Counted from the first letter of the stretch, positions 1 through 10,254 are shown. The stretch: 64,000 nucleotides of DNA from Vibrio casei (GCF_002218025.2 NZ_AP018680.1:62001-126000); one strand, 5' to 3'. Translations and numbers: made by a program. The notes: generated from the letters alone by a model not told the origin.

Positions 1-1236
<1,236 letters not shown>

Positions 1237-1323
1237 TACAACACCTAAAGGGTTTTGTTGTTGGATTTAATAGATATAAGACATACTTGAATGAGTGTGA
1301 GAACGAACAGCTTTCCGAATTAA

Positions 1324-1345
1324 GTTAAACGCTTTTGCGTTTAAC
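1324..1345 (+). other. Perfect hairpin in the 23S-5S spacer
   Basis: GTTAAACGC (1324-1332) and GCGTTTAAC (1337-1345) form a perfect 9-bp stem with a TTTT loop, ten bases before the 5S gene. No T-run follows, so it is not a terminator. A role in rRNA spacer processing is inferred from position only. Confidence 0.6.
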
Positions 1346-1354
1346 CAAAGAATT

Positions 1355-1474
1355 TGCTTGGCGACCATAGCGCTTTGGACCCACCTGATTCCATGCCGAA
1401 CTCAGAAGTGAAACGAAGTAGCGCCGATGGTAGTGTGGGGTTTCCCCATGTGAGAGTAGGACATCGCCAGGCTT
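1355..1474 (+). rRNA. 5S ribosomal RNA
   Basis: A 120-base segment starting TGCTTGGCGACCATAGC and ending GACATCGCCAGGC, with terminal arms that pair (GCTTGGCG with CGCCAGGC), as in all gammaproteobacterial 5S genes. It lies about 120 bases after the 23S end in the same rRNA operon, upstream of tRNA-Asp. Confidence 0.97.
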
Positions 1475-1502
1475 TAAATTTAGTTTACTGAATAGACACT
1501 GC

Positions 1503-1579
1503 GGAGTGGTAGTTCAGTTGGTTAGAATACCGGCCTGTCACGCCGGGGGTCGCGGGTTCGAGTCCCGTCCACTCCGCCA
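1503..1579 (+). tRNA. tRNA-Asp (anticodon GTC), distal tRNA of the rRNA operon
   Basis: A 77-base cloverleaf: acceptor arm GGAGTGG pairing with CCACTCC, D-arm with AGTTCAGTTGGTT, anticodon loop with GTC, T-arm GGTTCGAGTCC, and an encoded CCA at 1577-1579. It follows the 5S gene by 28 bases, the usual position of a distal tRNA-Asp in vibrio rRNA operons, and is followed at once by a terminator. Confidence 0.97.
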
Positions 1580-1593
1580 CTTATTTTTAGATG

Positions 1594-1624
1594 AAAGCCT
1601 GATTCGAAAGAGTCAGGCTTTTTT
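1594..1624 (+). terminator. Rho-independent terminator of the rRNA operon
   Basis: A 12-bp stem (1594-1605 with 1610-1621, one T-G wobble) capped by a GAAA tetraloop, with a T-run running into TTTTGTTTTT. It lies 14 bases after the CCA end of tRNA-Asp and ends the rRNA transcript. Confidence 0.9.
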
Positions 1625-1695
1625 GTTTTTATAGCTAGTGTTAAATAAGGTTGATACTTTCCAAGCTTAAAAATTGGAGAATAACCACTAAATGA

Positions 1696-1974
1696 ATTCA
1701 ACGAGATTACTCCCTTACTTTTAAATTTACCGTTGTAAACCAAGTAGAAAATGGTGAATTTATTTATGAATTAACTCAAGATAATATGGTATTCAATAGC
1801 CGCTTTACGATTTTAACTTGGCTTCGGGGTTGTGGTCGACTAGATTGGTCTAGAGGAATACCTGTATTTATTCAGAAAGGAGGACCAGTTGTGAAGGACA
1901 TAGATGAGGTATGGTAATGGTTAAAGGATCAGTGGAACCCTAAAATACAAACGCCCAATGATATTGAACTTTAA
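1696..1974 (+). pseudogene. Decayed orphan reading frame with an internal stop
   Basis: One frame stays open from just after a TGA at 1693-1695, is interrupted by TAA at 1915-1917, then continues in the same frame as WLKDQWNPKIQTPNDIEL to a TAA at 1972-1974. The 73 residues before the first stop look like real protein, for example FNSRFTILTWLRGCGRLDW and GIPVFIQKGGPVVKDIDEVW. The upstream end has no start codon or ribosome site, and frames around 1650-1695 look scrambled. I do not recognise the family. The remnant lies between the rRNA operon terminator and pssA, next to a tRNA gene, which is a common place for inserted and decaying DNA. Alternatively the frame is open by chance, but its composition argues against that. 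Confidence 0.5.
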
Positions 1975-2163
1975 AGTTAGTTTAATGTACATCGGACGTT
2001 TGAATAAAAGTATCAATTCATATTAGACTGGATCTACGTTACTTTAAAATGTTGGTAGTTATAGAGTTTTTAGTTATACCTATTCAATTGATCCTATTAT
2101 TTAATGCTATAAACTTCATAGAAAGTAATGGATTATCTATTGGGGTGCGCATGTGCAAATAGT

Positions 2164-3504
2164 TTATAGGATTTGTTTTAACACTCTATCCGCTCTGACG
2201 CGCTTTATTTTACGAATCAGTTTTTGAACGCCTTCAGGGTAATGATCTATACATTCTAATTGTTTATAACTTCCAACTAAATGAGTATGTTCTAATATTA
2301 AATTGATTTCGTTGTTAAATTTTTCTGTGAGTAAATTTTCAGGATCTTTGATTAGTAACCCATTTTCTAGGTCTAATTTCCATGCCCTTGGGTTAAAATT
2401 ATTACCAGTAAGTAACATGTATTCTTTATCAACCCACATTCCTTTCAAATGAAAACTGTTATTGCCATGTTTCCAGAGATAAATAGAAAGTTGGCGGCTG
2501 GCCATATGTGCCTCATTGATTCTAGCAAACTGGCGCAGGTTCATTTCATACAGGTAAGGTAGGCCTGCAATTGTTTTAAATTTTTCCTCTGGTGGAATAT
2601 AGAAATCATTGGCTGTTTTATCTCCTACAATAATTGTGACTTTGACGCCCCGTCTAATTGCCCGTTTTACCTCTTTAGCTATGCTATTAGGGAAATTAAA
2701 ATAAGGAGTTAATATCGTTATTTCTCTTTCTGCACAAGCTATTAGGTTATTGATGTGGAGGTTTAGTTTATTTCGCCTTTTTCCTACACCAACTAACGGT
2801 GATATTCCTACTTTTCCGGCTGGAACTACTTCTGAATCAAACTCGTAACTGGATTGAGCTAATTGAGATCTAAATTGTTTAATTTCTAGTTTGATGGATT
2901 TTGTCGTCGGCTTGCTTTTTTGTGATAAGCAATTTACCGCAGGATTTAGGCTAATGTATTTTTTTATATAATTCACCATGGTGTTGGCAAGGTTTGAGTT
3001 TTGAATTATATGATAGCGATCAAAACGATACTTATTGCTTTGATGTAAATAGATATTATTTAAACTTGCCCCGCTATAAATAACAGTATTATCAATAATA
3101 AAGCCTTTTAAATGAAGTACGCCAAAAACTTCTTTACTACGAACAGGGACACCTAAAATGGATATTGGATATTGGTACTTTTTTGCAAATTCTTGATAAA
3201 GAGCAGCATTTCCCTCGCTATCTGCCGCACCAATTAACCCACGTTGAGCTCTATGCCAGTCGACGCAAACAGTTACTTCCATTTCAGGATAGCGTTGTTT
3301 CGCTTCATAAAGTGCAGTCAATATTTCACGACCAGCTTCGTCATTCTCTAGATATAAAGTGACGATATAGATACGCTGGGATGCTTGTTTGATTTCAGAC
3401 AATAATCGTTCGCGAAATTTTTGTGCGGTGAATAGCACTTCAAAAGCGTCTGGATCTTGAGCTATGGTTGGTAGCTGTTCGAGTAAGTCCTTACTAGCTA
3501 TCAT
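2164..3504 (-). CDS. pssA: CDP-diacylglycerol--serine O-phosphatidyltransferase (phosphatidylserine synthase)
   Basis: Makes phosphatidylserine from CDP-diacylglycerol and serine, the committed step to phosphatidylethanolamine; the enterobacterial enzyme is peripheral to the inner membrane and ribosome-associated. The 446-residue protein carries two phospholipase D-type HKD motifs: HLKGFIID (His131, Lys133, Asp138) and HLKGMWVD (His352, Lys354, Asp359), followed by GNNFNPRAWKLDLENG. Length and layout match E. coli PssA (about 451), i.e. the PLD-type family and not the small integral-membrane type. It reads leftward after a GNAT gene, 85 bases downstream of that gene's stop. No convincing terminator is visible after its stop. 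Confidence 0.95.
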   Translation of the reverse strand: MIASKDLLEQLPTIAQDPDAFEVLFTAQKFRERLLSEIKQASQRIYIVTLYLENDEAGREILTALYEAKQRYPEMEVTVCVDWHRAQRGLIGAADSEGNAALYQEFAKKYQYPISILGVPVRSKEVFGVLHLKGFIIDNTVIYSGASLNNIYLHQSNKYRFDRYHIIQNSNLANTMVNYIKKYISLNPAVNCLSQKSKPTTKSIKLEIKQFRSQLAQSSYEFDSEVVPAGKVGISPLVGVGKRRNKLNLHINNLIACAEREITILTPYFNFPNSIAKEVKRAIRRGVKVTIIVGDKTANDFYIPPEEKFKTIAGLPYLYEMNLRQFARINEAHMASRQLSIYLWKHGNNSFHLKGMWVDKEYMLLTGNNFNPRAWKLDLENGLLIKDPENLLTEKFNNEINLILEHTHLVGSYKQLECIDHYPEGVQKLIRKIKRVRADRVLKQIL

Positions 3505-3589
3505 ATTAATTCATTAACCTTAAATGCTGCCTAAATCATAGGCGTTATTTTATCAAATTATGTAAACATATTCTTATATGGTTGATATC

Positions 3590-4027
3590 TTATGCCATAT
3601 CTTGGTATTTGTACTGCATTGGTAGTAGATTCTTACCATTTGATGTATACCGAGAAAATAATTGCTGGAGTGGAGCAGGAAGATCTTCAGTTTTTCTTAC
3701 TTTAAAGCCTGCGGTTAGGTAAAAATTTTTCAAATGAGGATAGGCAAAACAATAGCAAGAATCTGTTAAGTATCCAGACTGGCAAAATTGTAATAGCTTT
3801 TGAGCCACTCCAGAAAGCCTATACTTGGGTATGACTAGCATACCAGTGAGTAAATTAACATTATCTATTGGTCTAAAGCGAACGATAGCGATAATTTCAT
3901 GCTCAAGGTAACCAACTATAATAGTGTCAGTTTTTTTAGGCTTGGCGGATGGATAAAACGCTTTATATATGGACTTTATTAGCGGCAGTTTTATAGGCTC
4001 AAGTTCTTGAAAAGTAAGTTCACTCAT
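3590..4027 (-). CDS. GNAT-family N-acetyltransferase
   Basis: A protein of about 145 residues with the acetyl-CoA binding signature of GNAT enzymes: the beta4 strand MLVIPKYR followed by the pyrophosphate-binding loop RLSGVAQKLL, and a late FYLTAGF element typical of the C-terminal half of the fold. The substrate cannot be told. The ATG at 4027 is preferred over a longer reading to 4132, because the longer form would run antisense into murB. The ribosome site is weak at either start. It is divergent from murB (66 bases between starts) and upstream of pssA on the same strand. No motif identifies it as a RimI-type ribosomal acetylase. Confidence 0.75.
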   Translation of the reverse strand: MSELTFQELEPIKLPLIKSIYKAFYPSAKPKKTDTIIVGYLEHEIIAIVRFRPIDNVNLLTGMLVIPKYRLSGVAQKLLQFCQSGYLTDSCYCFAYPHLKNFYLTAGFKVRKTEDLPAPLQQLFSRYTSNGKNLLPMQYKYQDMA

Positions 4028-4093
4028 TGAAGCACTGTGTTTGTTTAATGGATAAGGTAGAATAGCATAATATAAATTTAGGTGATCAATAGT

Positions 4094-5149
4094 ATGAATG
4101 TGAATCGAAATGTAAGCCTTAAGTCTTTCCATACTTTCGGTATTGATGTGCCGTGCGATTTTTTAGTGGAGGCGTCGACAATTAATGAGTTGACCGAAGC
4201 TTATCAAAAAACAGAGTGGCTTTTGTTACCCAAATTAGTTTTAGGAAAGGGCAGTAATGTTTTGTTCACGGAACCTTTTCATGGCGTCGTAGTTATTAAT
4301 GGGTTACTTGGTAAATCAGTCGTTGAATCGGTTGACCATGTTCATTTACATGTTTCCTCGGGTGAAGATTGGCCGGGATTAGTGGAGTGGACTTTAGGGG
4401 AAAATATACATGGCTTAGAAAATTTAGCTCTAATTCCGGGTTGCGTAGGCAGTGCACCAATTCAAAATATAGGCGCTTATGGCGTTGAACTAAAAGATAT
4501 ATGTGAATATGTTGAATATCTTAATCTAGAGACATTTACTATTACTCGTTTAATGGCAGAGCAATGTCTATTTGGATATCGAGATTCAATTTTTAAACAC
4601 CAATTATTAGGAAAAGTGGTTATTGTTGCTGTTGGCTTAAAGCTGCCTAAAAAGTGGCAACCCAATTTATCCTACGGGCCACTAAAAGAAGAAAAAGAGC
4701 TTCTAACATCACCAAAATCTGTATTTGAGTATATATGTGATATTCGACGTTCAAAATTACCGGACCCGCTTGTCACTGGTAATGCGGGTAGTTTTTTCAA
4801 AAACCCAGTTCTTTCTCTTGAGTGCTTTAATCGGCTTAAAGCTATCTACCCAGAGCTATCGGGCTTTTCTATGCAAGATGGTGGCGTTAAAATTGCAGCT
4901 GGTTGGTTAATCGATCGATGTGGATTGAAAGGTTATCAGATTGGTGGGGCTTTAGTGCATCCCCAGCAAGCTTTAGTCCTTGTTAATAGCGGAGGTGCAA
5001 CACCCAATGATGTACTTGATCTTGCTTGGTTTATTAAACAATCCGTTAAGGATAAGTACGGTGTAGAACTTGAGCACGAAGTTCGATTTTTTGACTCTGA
5101 ATGTGAGACAAATCTTGATGCTATTTTTTCTGAAAATAATTGTGAATAA
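4094..5149 (+). CDS. murB: UDP-N-acetylmuramate dehydrogenase
   Basis: Reduces UDP-GlcNAc-enolpyruvate to UDP-MurNAc with NADPH and FAD in the cytoplasm, the second committed step of peptidoglycan precursor synthesis. The protein has the N-terminal LKSFHTFGID, the FAD-binding LGKGSNVLF and GSAPIQNIGAYGVELKD elements, the YRDSIFK loop, and the catalytic-domain NAGSFFKNP and QDGGVKIAAGWLID motifs. At 351 residues it is the type I (E. coli-like) enzyme. The ATG at 4094 is chosen because AGGTGA sits 9 bases before it; an in-frame GTG at 4082 has no ribosome site. birA follows after 9 bases, the usual murB-birA pair. Confidence 0.97.
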   Translation: MNVNRNVSLKSFHTFGIDVPCDFLVEASTINELTEAYQKTEWLLLPKLVLGKGSNVLFTEPFHGVVVINGLLGKSVVESVDHVHLHVSSGEDWPGLVEWTLGENIHGLENLALIPGCVGSAPIQNIGAYGVELKDICEYVEYLNLETFTITRLMAEQCLFGYRDSIFKHQLLGKVVIVAVGLKLPKKWQPNLSYGPLKEEKELLTSPKSVFEYICDIRRSKLPDPLVTGNAGSFFKNPVLSLECFNRLKAIYPELSGFSMQDGGVKIAAGWLIDRCGLKGYQIGGALVHPQQALVLVNSGGATPNDVLDLAWFIKQSVKDKYGVELEHEVRFFDSECETNLDAIFSENNCE

Positions 5150-5158
5150 GAGGTAATC

Positions 5159-6136
5159 ATGTCTGAAAAAAAAATCAAAGGACATGTTGTGAAGCATCAA
5201 ATCATGCAGCTATTATCTGATGGTGAATTTCACTCTGGGGAAATGTTGGGGGCTCAATTAGGTATTTCTCGTGCTGCGATTAGCAAGCATGTTAAAGGTA
5301 TTCAAGAGTGGGGGGTAGATGTTTATCGTGTTCAAGGTAAAGGCTACCAACTGACAGATCCCATTGACTTATTAGACCTCAATATTATTAATCAGGCTTC
5401 TATAGGGGAAGTTGAGTTATTTCCTGTAATCGATTCTACGAATCAATACCTTCTCGATAACGTACAACGTTTGAATAATGGTGCCGTTTGTATAGCTGAA
5501 TATCAAGCTAATGGCCGCGGTCGTCGTGGCCGTCAGTGGATATCACCCTATGGGGCAAATTTGTATTTTTCAATGTATTGGAAGTTAGAATCAGGTGTTG
5601 CTGCTGCCATGGGTTTAAGTCTTGCTATTGGTGTTGCAATAGTGGATGCACTTGAATCACTTGGAGCTAAAGATTTAAAACTAAAATGGCCAAATGACTT
5701 GTATTATCAAGATAAAAAATTAGCGGGTATTCTTGTTGAAATGTCTGGGCAAACTGGAGGTGTTGCTCACCTTGTTATTGGAATGGGGTTGAATATTAAT
5801 ATGAATAGAGAGTCATCTGTTATTGATCAACCATGGTCCAATTTGTCACATGTATTTGATGGGAATATGCCATCAAGAAATAACGTGGTTATCGCTTTAA
5901 TTGCAGGGTGGGTGAAGGTGCTAGAGCAATACGAATTACAAGGAATGACAAGCTTTGTTAAACGATGGAATGAACTTGATAACTTTAAAGATAAACCCAT
6001 TAAGTTACTGATAGGAAATAAAGAAGTTTTTGGTATTGGTAAAGGTATTACTGAGCAGGGCGCGGTTAAAATAGAGACGATTAATGGGATTGAAACTTAT
6101 ATTGGTGGTGAAATTTCATTACGTAAAGTGGAATAA
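5159..6136 (+). CDS. birA: Bifunctional biotin--[acetyl-CoA-carboxylase] ligase / biotin operon repressor
   Basis: Activates biotin to biotinyl-AMP, transfers it to the biotin carboxyl carrier protein AccB (encoded at 55454-55909), and represses biotin synthesis genes. The 325-residue protein has an N-terminal winged helix (about residues 10-65, LGISRAAISKHVKGI), a ligase domain with the biotinyl-AMP loop GRGRRGRQW (119-127) and KWPNDLYY (176-183), and a small C-terminal SH3-like domain. The DNA-binding domain is present, so this is the class II regulatory form. AGAGG precedes the start. It is probably co-transcribed with murB and converges on coaA, with 27 bases between the two stops. Confidence 0.97.
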   Translation: MSEKKIKGHVVKHQIMQLLSDGEFHSGEMLGAQLGISRAAISKHVKGIQEWGVDVYRVQGKGYQLTDPIDLLDLNIINQASIGEVELFPVIDSTNQYLLDNVQRLNNGAVCIAEYQANGRGRRGRQWISPYGANLYFSMYWKLESGVAAAMGLSLAIGVAIVDALESLGAKDLKLKWPNDLYYQDKKLAGILVEMSGQTGGVAHLVIGMGLNINMNRESSVIDQPWSNLSHVFDGNMPSRNNVVIALIAGWVKVLEQYELQGMTSFVKRWNELDNFKDKPIKLLIGNKEVFGIGKGITEQGAVKIETINGIETYIGGEISLRKVE

Positions 6137-6163
6137 ATGATAACCGATCATTAATAATGTGCT

Positions 6164-7087
6164 TTATTTACGGAGTAATACTTCCTCAACCATGTGTTTA
6201 TTACCTTTTCGTAAGATTAACTGAGCTTTATCCCGTGTAGGTAATATATTTTGCTCAAGATTTACTCCATTTATTGATTGCCAGATATTTTGCGCTTTAT
6301 CGATAGATTCTTGCTCTGTTAACTTTGTGTAATGGCTGAAATAAGACCCTGGTTTAGTGAAAGCTCCTTTGCGTAACTTCATAAATCGAGATACGTACCA
6401 TTCTTTAATTTTCTGAGTTTCAGCATCAACATAAATAGAGAAATCTAAAAAATCTGAGATAAACACTTTAAAAGGGTTATCCGGGTAATCGCTGCCACTT
6501 TGTAAAACGTTTAATCCTTCAATGATAAGTACATCGGGTTGGTCAACAATTTTCACTTCATCAGTAACGTTGTAGGTGATATGTGAATAGATAGGAACTT
6601 CAATATTTCGTCGACACGCTTTTACATCACTTAAAAATTCAACCAATGCTTTTGTATCATAAGATTCAGGAAACCCCTTTCTTGCCATTAAATTGTTCGT
6701 AATTAATTTTTCATTTGGATGAAGGAATCCATCTGTTGTAATTAATTCAACTTTAGGGTGATTCTCCCATCGAGATAATAGGGCTTTAAGTAAGCGAGCT
6801 GTTGTGCTTTTTCCTACTGCAACACTACCGGCAATTCCAATAATAAAAGGAGGCGATTTCTCTTCTTTATTAAAAAATTGATGAAGAACTTGGTTGCGGC
6901 TTTGTCTTGCTGCGACATATAAATTAAGTAAGCGAGAAAGAGGAAGATATATTTCCGTCACTTCATCCATAGAAAGATTTTCATTAATTCCCTGTAGCTC
7001 TGTCAAATCATCAGGAGTCAGAGTCATTGGAACTGAATTACGTAATTCAGACCATTGAATTCGGTTGTATGACAGGTATGGGTTCAT
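6164..7087 (-). CDS. coaA: Type I pantothenate kinase
   Basis: Phosphorylates pantothenate with ATP, the first and controlling step of coenzyme A synthesis. The P-loop GIAGSVAVGKSTTAR, TTDGFLHPN, KGFPESYD, and LIIEGLNVLQSG blocks match E. coli CoaA closely. The chosen ATG (7087) gives 307 residues starting MNPYLSYNRIQW, which lines up with other CoaA N-termini; an in-frame ATG at 7132 would add 15 unaligned residues. Neither start has a strong ribosome site, so the start is uncertain. It is convergent with birA. The symporter PanF that imports its substrate is encoded at 51909-53378. Confidence 0.95.
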   Translation of the reverse strand: MNPYLSYNRIQWSELRNSVPMTLTPDDLTELQGINENLSMDEVTEIYLPLSRLLNLYVAARQSRNQVLHQFFNKEEKSPPFIIGIAGSVAVGKSTTARLLKALLSRWENHPKVELITTDGFLHPNEKLITNNLMARKGFPESYDTKALVEFLSDVKACRRNIEVPIYSHITYNVTDEVKIVDQPDVLIIEGLNVLQSGSDYPDNPFKVFISDFLDFSIYVDAETQKIKEWYVSRFMKLRKGAFTKPGSYFSHYTKLTEQESIDKAQNIWQSINGVNLEQNILPTRDKAQLILRKGNKHMVEEVLLRK

Positions 7088-7215
7088 AAAAGACTCGAAA
7101 ATCACCAAAAAGGATGTGGGAAGATACACCATGCTCGCTTGATTTCAAATAACAGTTAAGTGACTTTCGTAGTAAATTGAGGTTTTTTTGCTGTATTTCT
7201 GCTCAAAAGACAATT

Positions 7216-7240
7216 CCACTATTGAAAATAGTGGTTTTTT
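7216..7240 (+). terminator. Isolated plus-strand terminator upstream of the tRNA-tuf promoter
   Basis: CCACTATT (7216-7223) and AATAGTGG (7227-7234) form a perfect 8-bp stem with a GAA loop, followed by TTTTTT. It points rightward, but the gene to its left (coaA) reads leftward, so it ends no annotated gene. It lies 11 bases before the -35 element of the tRNA promoter and may shield it from readthrough from birA. Confidence 0.8.
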
Positions 7241-7251
7241 GCATTTTACCC

Positions 7252-7280
7252 TTGCAAGCTTTAATAACATTCAATAGAAT
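7252..7280 (+). promoter_or_regulatory. Sigma-70 promoter of the tRNA-tuf operon
   Basis: TTGCAA (7252-7257), exactly 17 bases, then TAGAAT (7275-7280), followed by a GC-containing discriminator (TCGCACC) and the first tRNA at 7294. Spacing and position fit a strong stable-RNA promoter with a very short leader. Confidence 0.8.
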
Positions 7281-7293
7281 TCGCACCACTTGC

Positions 7294-7369
<76 letters not shown>

Positions 7370-7407
7370 TTTGTTTATTTTTAAGTAAATGGTATGCAAA
7401 AAAATTT

Positions 7408-7492
<85 letters not shown>

Positions 7493-7557
7493 TATTTATC
7501 AAACGGTTTTTCCTGTTTGATGGATAAATTGCATTAAATGCAGTGTTAATAAAAGAT

Positions 7558-7632
<75 letters not shown>

Positions 7633-7661
7633 AGAGTTGCATTTTTTTAAAACAAATCAGT

Positions 7662-7738
7662 GCTGATATAGCTCAGCCCGGTAGAGCGCACCCTTGGTAA
7701 GGGTGAGGTCCCCAGTTCGAGTCTGGGTATCAGCACCA
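7662..7738 (+). tRNA. tRNA-Thr (anticodon GGT)
   Basis: A 77-base cloverleaf with acceptor GCTGATA pairing with TATCAGC, anticodon loop CTTGGTA (GGT), T-loop TTCGAGT and encoded CCA. It is fourth in the cluster and is followed by the tuf leader. Confidence 0.97.
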
Positions 7739-7849
7739 GTTTTAAGCAATATTTTCCGATTGAGATACACTTACTTTACTAAAAAGTAATATTATTTTTT
7801 GGTTACGTGGTCATCAAAGCCACCAAATCCGTACCTAGAGGGACTATCC

Positions 7850-9034
7850 ATGTCTAAAGAAAAATTTGAACGTACGAAACCGCACGTAAACGTTGGTACT
7901 ATCGGCCACGTTGACCACGGTAAAACAACTCTTACTGCTGCTATCTGTACTACACTTGCAAAAGTGTACGGTGGTGTTGCTAAAGACTTCGCATCTATCG
8001 ATAACGCTCCAGAAGAGCGCGAGCGTGGTATCACAATCGCAACTTCTCACGTTGAGTACGATACTCCAGCGCGTCACTACGCACACGTAGACTGCCCAGG
8101 ACACGCCGATTATGTTAAAAACATGATCACTGGTGCTGCTCAAATGGACGGTGGTATCCTAGTTGTTGCTGCAACTGATGGTCCAATGCCACAAACTCGT
8201 GAGCACATCCTACTTGGTCGTCAGGTTGGTATTCCTTACATCATCGTATTCATGAACAAATGTGACATGGTTGATGATGAAGAGCTTCTAGAGCTAGTAG
8301 AAATGGAAGTTCGTGAACTTCTTTGCGAATACGATTACCCAGGTGATGATTTACCAGTAATCCAAGGTTCAGCTCTTGGCGCACTAAATGGTGAAGAGCA
8401 ATGGGAAGCGAAAATTGTTGAGCTTGCAGAAGCACTAGACAACTACATCCCAGAGCCAGAGCGTGCAGTAGACCAACCATTCCTACTACCAATTGAAGAT
8501 GTATTCTCAATTCAAGGTCGTGGTACAGTGGTAACGGGTCGTATCGAGCGCGGTATCTTACGCGTAGGTGACGAAGTAGAAATCGTTGGTATCAAAGATA
8601 CAACTCTTACTACTTGTACTGGTGTTGAAATGTTCCGTAAACTGCTTGACGAAGGTCGTGCAGGTGAGAACGTTGGTGCACTTCTACGTGGTACTAAGCG
8701 TGATGACGTTGAACGTGGTCAAGTATTGGCTGCTAAAGGTTCAATTAACCCACACACAACTTTTGAATCAGAAGTTTATGTTCTTTCAAAAGACGAAGGC
8801 GGACGTCACACTCCATTCTTCAAAGGTTACCGTCCACAGTTTTACTTCCGTACAACGGACGTAACTGGCGACATTCAATTGCCAGAAGGCGTTGAAATGG
8901 TAATGCCTGGCGATAACGTACAAATGATCGTAACGCTAATCGCTCCAATCGCGATGGATGAAGGTCTACGTTTCGCAATCCGTGAAGGTGGCCGTACAGT
9001 TGGTGCTGGTGTTGTTGCGAAAGTTATCGCTTAA
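7850..9034 (+). CDS. tuf: Translation elongation factor Tu
   Basis: GTPase that delivers aminoacyl-tRNA to the ribosome. The 394-residue protein has the G-domain motifs [17 protein letters not shown] and NKCDMVDD, the switch I GITI element, and the two beta-barrel domains. An ATG at 7850 ([12 protein letters not shown]) is preceded by AGAGGG; longer in-frame starts upstream would add unconserved leader sequence. It lies downstream of four tRNAs in the tufB-type position and is probably co-transcribed with them. Vibrios usually carry a second tuf copy with the str operon, outside this window. Codon use is typical of a highly expressed gene. Confidence 0.98.
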   Translation: MSKEKFERTKPHVNVGTIGHVDHGKTTLTAAICTTLAKVYGGVAKDFASIDNAPEERERGITIATSHVEYDTPARHYAHVDCPGHADYVKNMITGAAQMDGGILVVAATDGPMPQTREHILLGRQVGIPYIIVFMNKCDMVDDEELLELVEMEVRELLCEYDYPGDDLPVIQGSALGALNGEEQWEAKIVELAEALDNYIPEPERAVDQPFLLPIEDVFSIQGRGTVVTGRIERGILRVGDEVEIVGIKDTTLTTCTGVEMFRKLLDEGRAGENVGALLRGTKRDDVERGQVLAAKGSINPHTTFESEVYVLSKDEGGRHTPFFKGYRPQFYFRTTDVTGDIQLPEGVEMVMPGDNVQMIVTLIAPIAMDEGLRFAIREGGRTVGAGVVAKVIA

Positions 9035-9084
9035 TTAGCCAAACTTTAAGTTTAAATACGAATTGTATTTGACTAACGACTATC

Positions 9085-9114
9085 AAAAAGGGCATCATTT
9101 GATGCCCTTTTTCT
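9085..9114 (+). terminator. Terminator of the tRNA-tuf operon
   Basis: AAAAAGGGCATC (9085-9096) and GATGCCCTTTTT (9101-9112) pair perfectly over 12 bp around an ATTT loop, with the T-run on the plus-strand side, 50 bases after the tuf stop. It may also stop minus-strand transcription, because A-runs flank the other side. Confidence 0.92.
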
Positions 9115-9171
9115 ACACTGAATAAAATTAAGGCGCTTTTGCGCTGATTTTAGCAATATTTCAGTAAAGAA

Positions 9172-9200
9172 TTGTATTAGATGTTTATCTAATTTATTTA
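9172..9200 (+). promoter_or_regulatory. Candidate promoter of secE-nusG
   Basis: TTGTAT (9172-9177), 17 bases, TATTTA (9195-9200), 86 bases upstream of the secE start, in a 250-base gap after the tuf terminator. The -10 is imperfect, so this is only the best visible candidate. Confidence 0.4.
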
Positions 9201-9286
9201 GTTCATGGCTTGTCATGAGACTAATGAGTTAGCCCTGCAATAGCGGGGTTATTGTCGTTTAAGTAAAACTTTTCACAGGTTTGTAT

Positions 9287-9664
9287 ATGAAAGCCAATGT
9301 TGAAACTCATGAGAGCTCAAAAGCGGCAGATGCTTTTAAGTGGTTTATCACTTTTGCTCTGCTAGCTACTGCTGTTGTGGGGAATTCCCTATATGGTGAA
9401 ATGTCTGTTGCCATTCGAGCAGCAGCCGTTGTTATTTTAATCGCGGCCGCTTTAGGTGTTGCAGCGTTAACAACGAAAGGTAAAGCTACGATAACATTTG
9501 CTCGAGAAGCAAAGCTTGAGGTCCGTAAAGTTGTTTGGCCAACTCGCCAAGAAACCATACAAACCACATTTATCGTATTAGCCGTAAGTATTGTAATGGC
9601 TCTATTGCTATGGGGAATTGACGGCATTATGGTTCGTCTAATTGCTCTAGCAACTGGGGTGTAA
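9287..9664 (+). CDS. secE: Preprotein translocase subunit SecE
   Basis: Small essential subunit of the SecYEG channel in the inner membrane. The 125-residue protein has three hydrophobic segments (roughly residues 15-35, 43-60 and 92-113) and the conserved cytoplasmic element [12 protein letters not shown] before the last one, the part that contacts SecY. The three-helix form is the enterobacterial/vibrio type. ATG at 9287 follows CACAGG; a TTG two codons upstream is in frame but less likely. nusG follows after 12 bases, the invariant secE-nusG pair. Confidence 0.95.
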   Translation: MKANVETHESSKAADAFKWFITFALLATAVVGNSLYGEMSVAIRAAAVVILIAAALGVAALTTKGKATITFAREAKLEVRKVVWPTRQETIQTTFIVLAVSIVMALLLWGIDGIMVRLIALATGV

Positions 9665-9676
9665 GGGGTTTTAAGC

Positions 9677-10225
9677 ATGAGTGAAGCACCAAAAAAACGC
9701 TGGTATGTCGTTCAAGCCTTTTCTGGTTTTGAAGGTCGTGTTGCACAATCTCTTCGTGAGTATATTAAAATGCACGAAATGGAAGATTTTTTCGGTGACG
9801 TTTTAGTCCCTACTGAAGAAGTTGTTGAAATGCGTGCTGGTCAGCGTCGTAAGAGTGAGCGTAAATTTTTCCCAGGCTATGTATTAGTTCAAATGGTGAT
9901 GAATGACGAATCATGGCACTTAGTGCGCAGTATTCCGCGTGTTATGGGCTTTATTGGTGGGACCTCCGATCGCCCTGCTCCTATTTCGGATAAAGAAGCT
10001 GATGCTATTTTAAACCGTTTAGAGCAAGCGAGTGAAGCTCCAAGGCCTAAAACTTTATTTGAAGCAGGTGAAGTGGTGCGTGTTACAGAGGGCCCATTTG
10101 CTGACTTTAATGGTACGGTTGAGCAAGTTGACTATGAAAAAAGCCGCTTAAAAGTGTCAGTATCGATCTTTGGTCGTGCTACGCCAGTTGAGCTTGAGTT
10201 CAGTCAAGTTGAAAAGGCAGACTAA
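9677..10225 (+). CDS. nusG: Transcription termination/antitermination factor NusG
   Basis: Binds the RNA polymerase clamp across the cleft to raise elongation rate, and links it to Rho and to ribosomal protein S10. The 182-residue protein has the NGN domain (about 8-115, [24 protein letters not shown]) and a C-terminal KOW domain (about 128-178, [18 protein letters not shown]). Length matches E. coli NusG (181). It is in an operon with secE; the rplK promoter lies in the 144-base gap after it. Confidence 0.97.
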   Translation: MSEAPKKRWYVVQAFSGFEGRVAQSLREYIKMHEMEDFFGDVLVPTEEVVEMRAGQRRKSERKFFPGYVLVQMVMNDESWHLVRSIPRVMGFIGGTSDRPAPISDKEADAILNRLEQASEAPRPKTLFEAGEVVRVTEGPFADFNGTVEQVDYEKSRLKVSVSIFGRATPVELEFSQVEKAD

Positions 10226-10254
10226 TACGTTTGCTTAATAAAGCATCAAAAGAC

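Noticed and set aside
1522..1743. Minus-strand frame ending in a GVDGTRTRDPRRDRPVF-like peptide
   Set aside because: That peptide is the antisense translation of tRNA-Asp, a common false annotation; the rest is not protein-like.
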